In this document: positions 62,716 to 64,000 of the stretch, in pieces
How positions within the stretch are numbered: the stretch's first letter is position 1
How the letters are laid out: the number at the start of each line of letters is the position of its first letter
NCBI GenBank assembly: GCA_963854735.1
Contig: OY978098.1
Span: 2,430,001 to 2,494,000, forward strand
Reading direction: 5' to 3'
Source of the DNA: Marvania coccoides
Taxonomy: Eukaryota > Chlorophyta > Trebouxiophyceae > Chlorellales > Chlorellaceae
DNA length: 64,000 nt
Notes under the pieces: generated by a model
Database searches by the model: none
The model's input: the letters and a program-made list of their open reading frames with translations, nothing else
What the model was told of the DNA's origin: nothing
Translations under genes and position numbers: made by a program

Positions 62716-64000
62716 TTACAAAAACCCAGCTGCTTTCCAAATGATCACTTCAGGAACCACAGCGTGCGCCAAGTAGGCGAGGAAAACAAAGGTGGCCCCC
62801 AGCTCCAGCACCCTCGAGATAATGTCTGTGACCTTGGGTTTCCGCATGCGCTCCAGCTCCCACTCGATGTCCACGTGGTCGGTTTTCGAAAGGAAGGAGA
62901 GGCGAGAGGCATGCTCGTTGAGCCACAGCAGGTGGATGAGCACCGCAAAGGCAAACAGCTGCATCACGATGTAGACAGACATGCAGGAGGGCAGCGCCTG
63001 CATCTGCGGCTGCGACGGCGGCTCCATGATGGCCGAAAATAGGCCGAACCGACGCCCAAACCAGTTGTACACGTCTTGGAAGCGCAGGCTGCCTGCCGCG
63101 CAGCCCTCCAGCGAGCGGATGCACCGGGAAACGTCTGTAAGCGCGGTGGCCACCGTTACAATCTGAAAAGAACATGAATACAGAAAGGGAATCAACAATT
63201 AGTCATTTTTGCGGTACGGCCCTGGCCATAACTATGATATTTCAGGCATCTGGGTGGCAATCATTCGATGAAAATATAAAGGCTAGCGCGGCATGCACTC
63301 ACCCCGTGGACCACTAGCGCAGTGGGCATGGGCAGCGGGAACACCAGGCCGTGCAGAATAATCCATGGGACAAAGGCGTTGATGATTCGGGAGGCCCAGA
63401 AGAAGCTGGACTGGTGGCACACGTTGAACTGCAGGTAGGAGGGGATGACGGAGCCCTCCACCATGCCCCAGAGGATATTGAACACGTAGAGCGTCGACCG
63501 CCACTTGGTATAAGTGGCGGGCTTGTGGGCCACCAAGAAGGCGGTGACGCCCTGCTGGAAGGCGGTGGCGAGCGGGAGAATGGCCTGCGAAGCGATGCAC
63601 GTGTGTCGTGAGAAGGGGTGAAAAAGAAAGCCAATGGAACAGGAAATAAAAATGGAGCGTTGTTGCCGCCCCGCAATTGGTGAGTGTATTCGAGTTCAGC
63701 CAATGACAGGGCAGCTCACCAAGCTGCGGAAACCCGAGCGTGATAGCGCCAGGGTTGCGAGGAGGTGGACAAAGGCGACACCTGCACGCAGAACAGTGTT
63801 ATTTTTTTAGTGTCCAGTACACTTGCTCCGCCCATGACAAAATGAAAACGACGGGGGTCAGCGAGGCTGGCGGCGCCCCGGCACGCACCTATAGCTATGA
63901 CTCTGTCCACGTTGAGCGCTTGTCTGGCGCGAAACTGCTGGTAGGCGCTCTCCAGTCCTGCCTTGTTCTCAGGCGTTGGTCCAGCGCTCTCCAGGTTTAA
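62716..64000 (-). CDS. Unrecognised multi-pass membrane protein (5' part outside window)
   Basis: Four exons visible: 63889-64000 (runs off the right edge), 63720-63781, 63303-63584 and 62716-63162; about 300 C-terminal residues. The exons join in phase. The visible part has around five to six hydrophobic segments, including ALVVHGIVTVATALTD, ALPSCMSVYIVMQLFAFAVL and a C-terminal LGATFVFLAYLAHAVVPEVI. Trp and Cys residues stand near loops (WFGRRFGLFSAIMEPP). No catalytic motif is evident and I do not recognise the family. The true start and total length are unknown. Confidence 0.7.

Noticed and set aside
1..64000. tRNA, rRNA, CRISPR or bacterial operon features
   Set aside because: No tRNA-like B-box with matching acceptor stem, no rRNA-like stretch, no regularly spaced repeats, and all genes have eukaryotic introns.

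Overview
This is nuclear DNA from a eukaryote, most likely a green alga (Chlorophyta, trebouxiophyte-like). The evidence is gene content and gene form. There are plastid-targeted plant-type proteins (a KEA-type antiporter, arogenate/prephenate dehydratase, plastid EF-P, dihydroxy-acid dehydratase, an EGY2-like protease and a BPG2/YqeH-like GTPase), an SBP-box factor, a plant-type DYRK kinase, a gametolysin-like M11 protease, and eEF3. Genes have short spliceosomal introns. Exons are GC-rich, while introns and spacers are AT-rich and full of homopolymer runs. The species cannot be named from this window.

Layout: 30 protein genes are supported, two of them cut by the window edges. 1-12 kb: tail of an unknown gene, KEA antiporter (-), ADT/PDT (+), plastid EF-P (-), PL14 polysaccharide lyase (+), DYRKP kinase (-). 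12-22 kb: DHAD (+), SBP factor (-), a seven-exon RTEL1 helicase (-). 22-32.7 kb: unknown plastid membrane protein (+), a tandem pair of D-lactate dehydrogenases (-), SDHC (-), OLA1 (+), UGT-like glycosyltransferase (+). 32.7-37 kb is the most repeat-rich stretch: a 0.4-kb inverted-repeat element against the glycosyltransferase stop codon, a 74-bp direct repeat duplicating a start codon, two palindrome-rich clusters flanking a small UIM protein, and two unrecognised genes. 37-64 kb: UBC7-type E2 (+), TOM40 (-), SAND-like protein (-), HEATR6-like protein (-), eEF3 (-), EGY2-like (+), STIMATE/TMEM110-like (+), BPG2-like (-), M11 protease with PAN tail (-), radical-SAM protein (-), and two unrecognised membrane proteins.

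The genes do not form one pathway. Plastid and mitochondrial maintenance is over-represented: KEA, EF-P, BPG2 and EGY2 in the plastid, SDHC and TOM40 in mitochondria, DHAD and ADT in plastid amino-acid synthesis. Most neighbours are divergent pairs over 200-420 bp or convergent pairs. I assembled exon models by hand from splice signals, reading frame and family conservation; coordinates may be off by a base beside long homopolymers.

The best leads are four GC-AG introns among about 63; an SBP domain with altered zinc ligands; patchwork identity between the tandem LDH genes; the inverted-repeat element forming a gene's 3' end; the duplicated start region that creates an upstream ORF; and a PL14 lyase that keeps the catalytic residues of the Chlorella-virus lysis enzyme.
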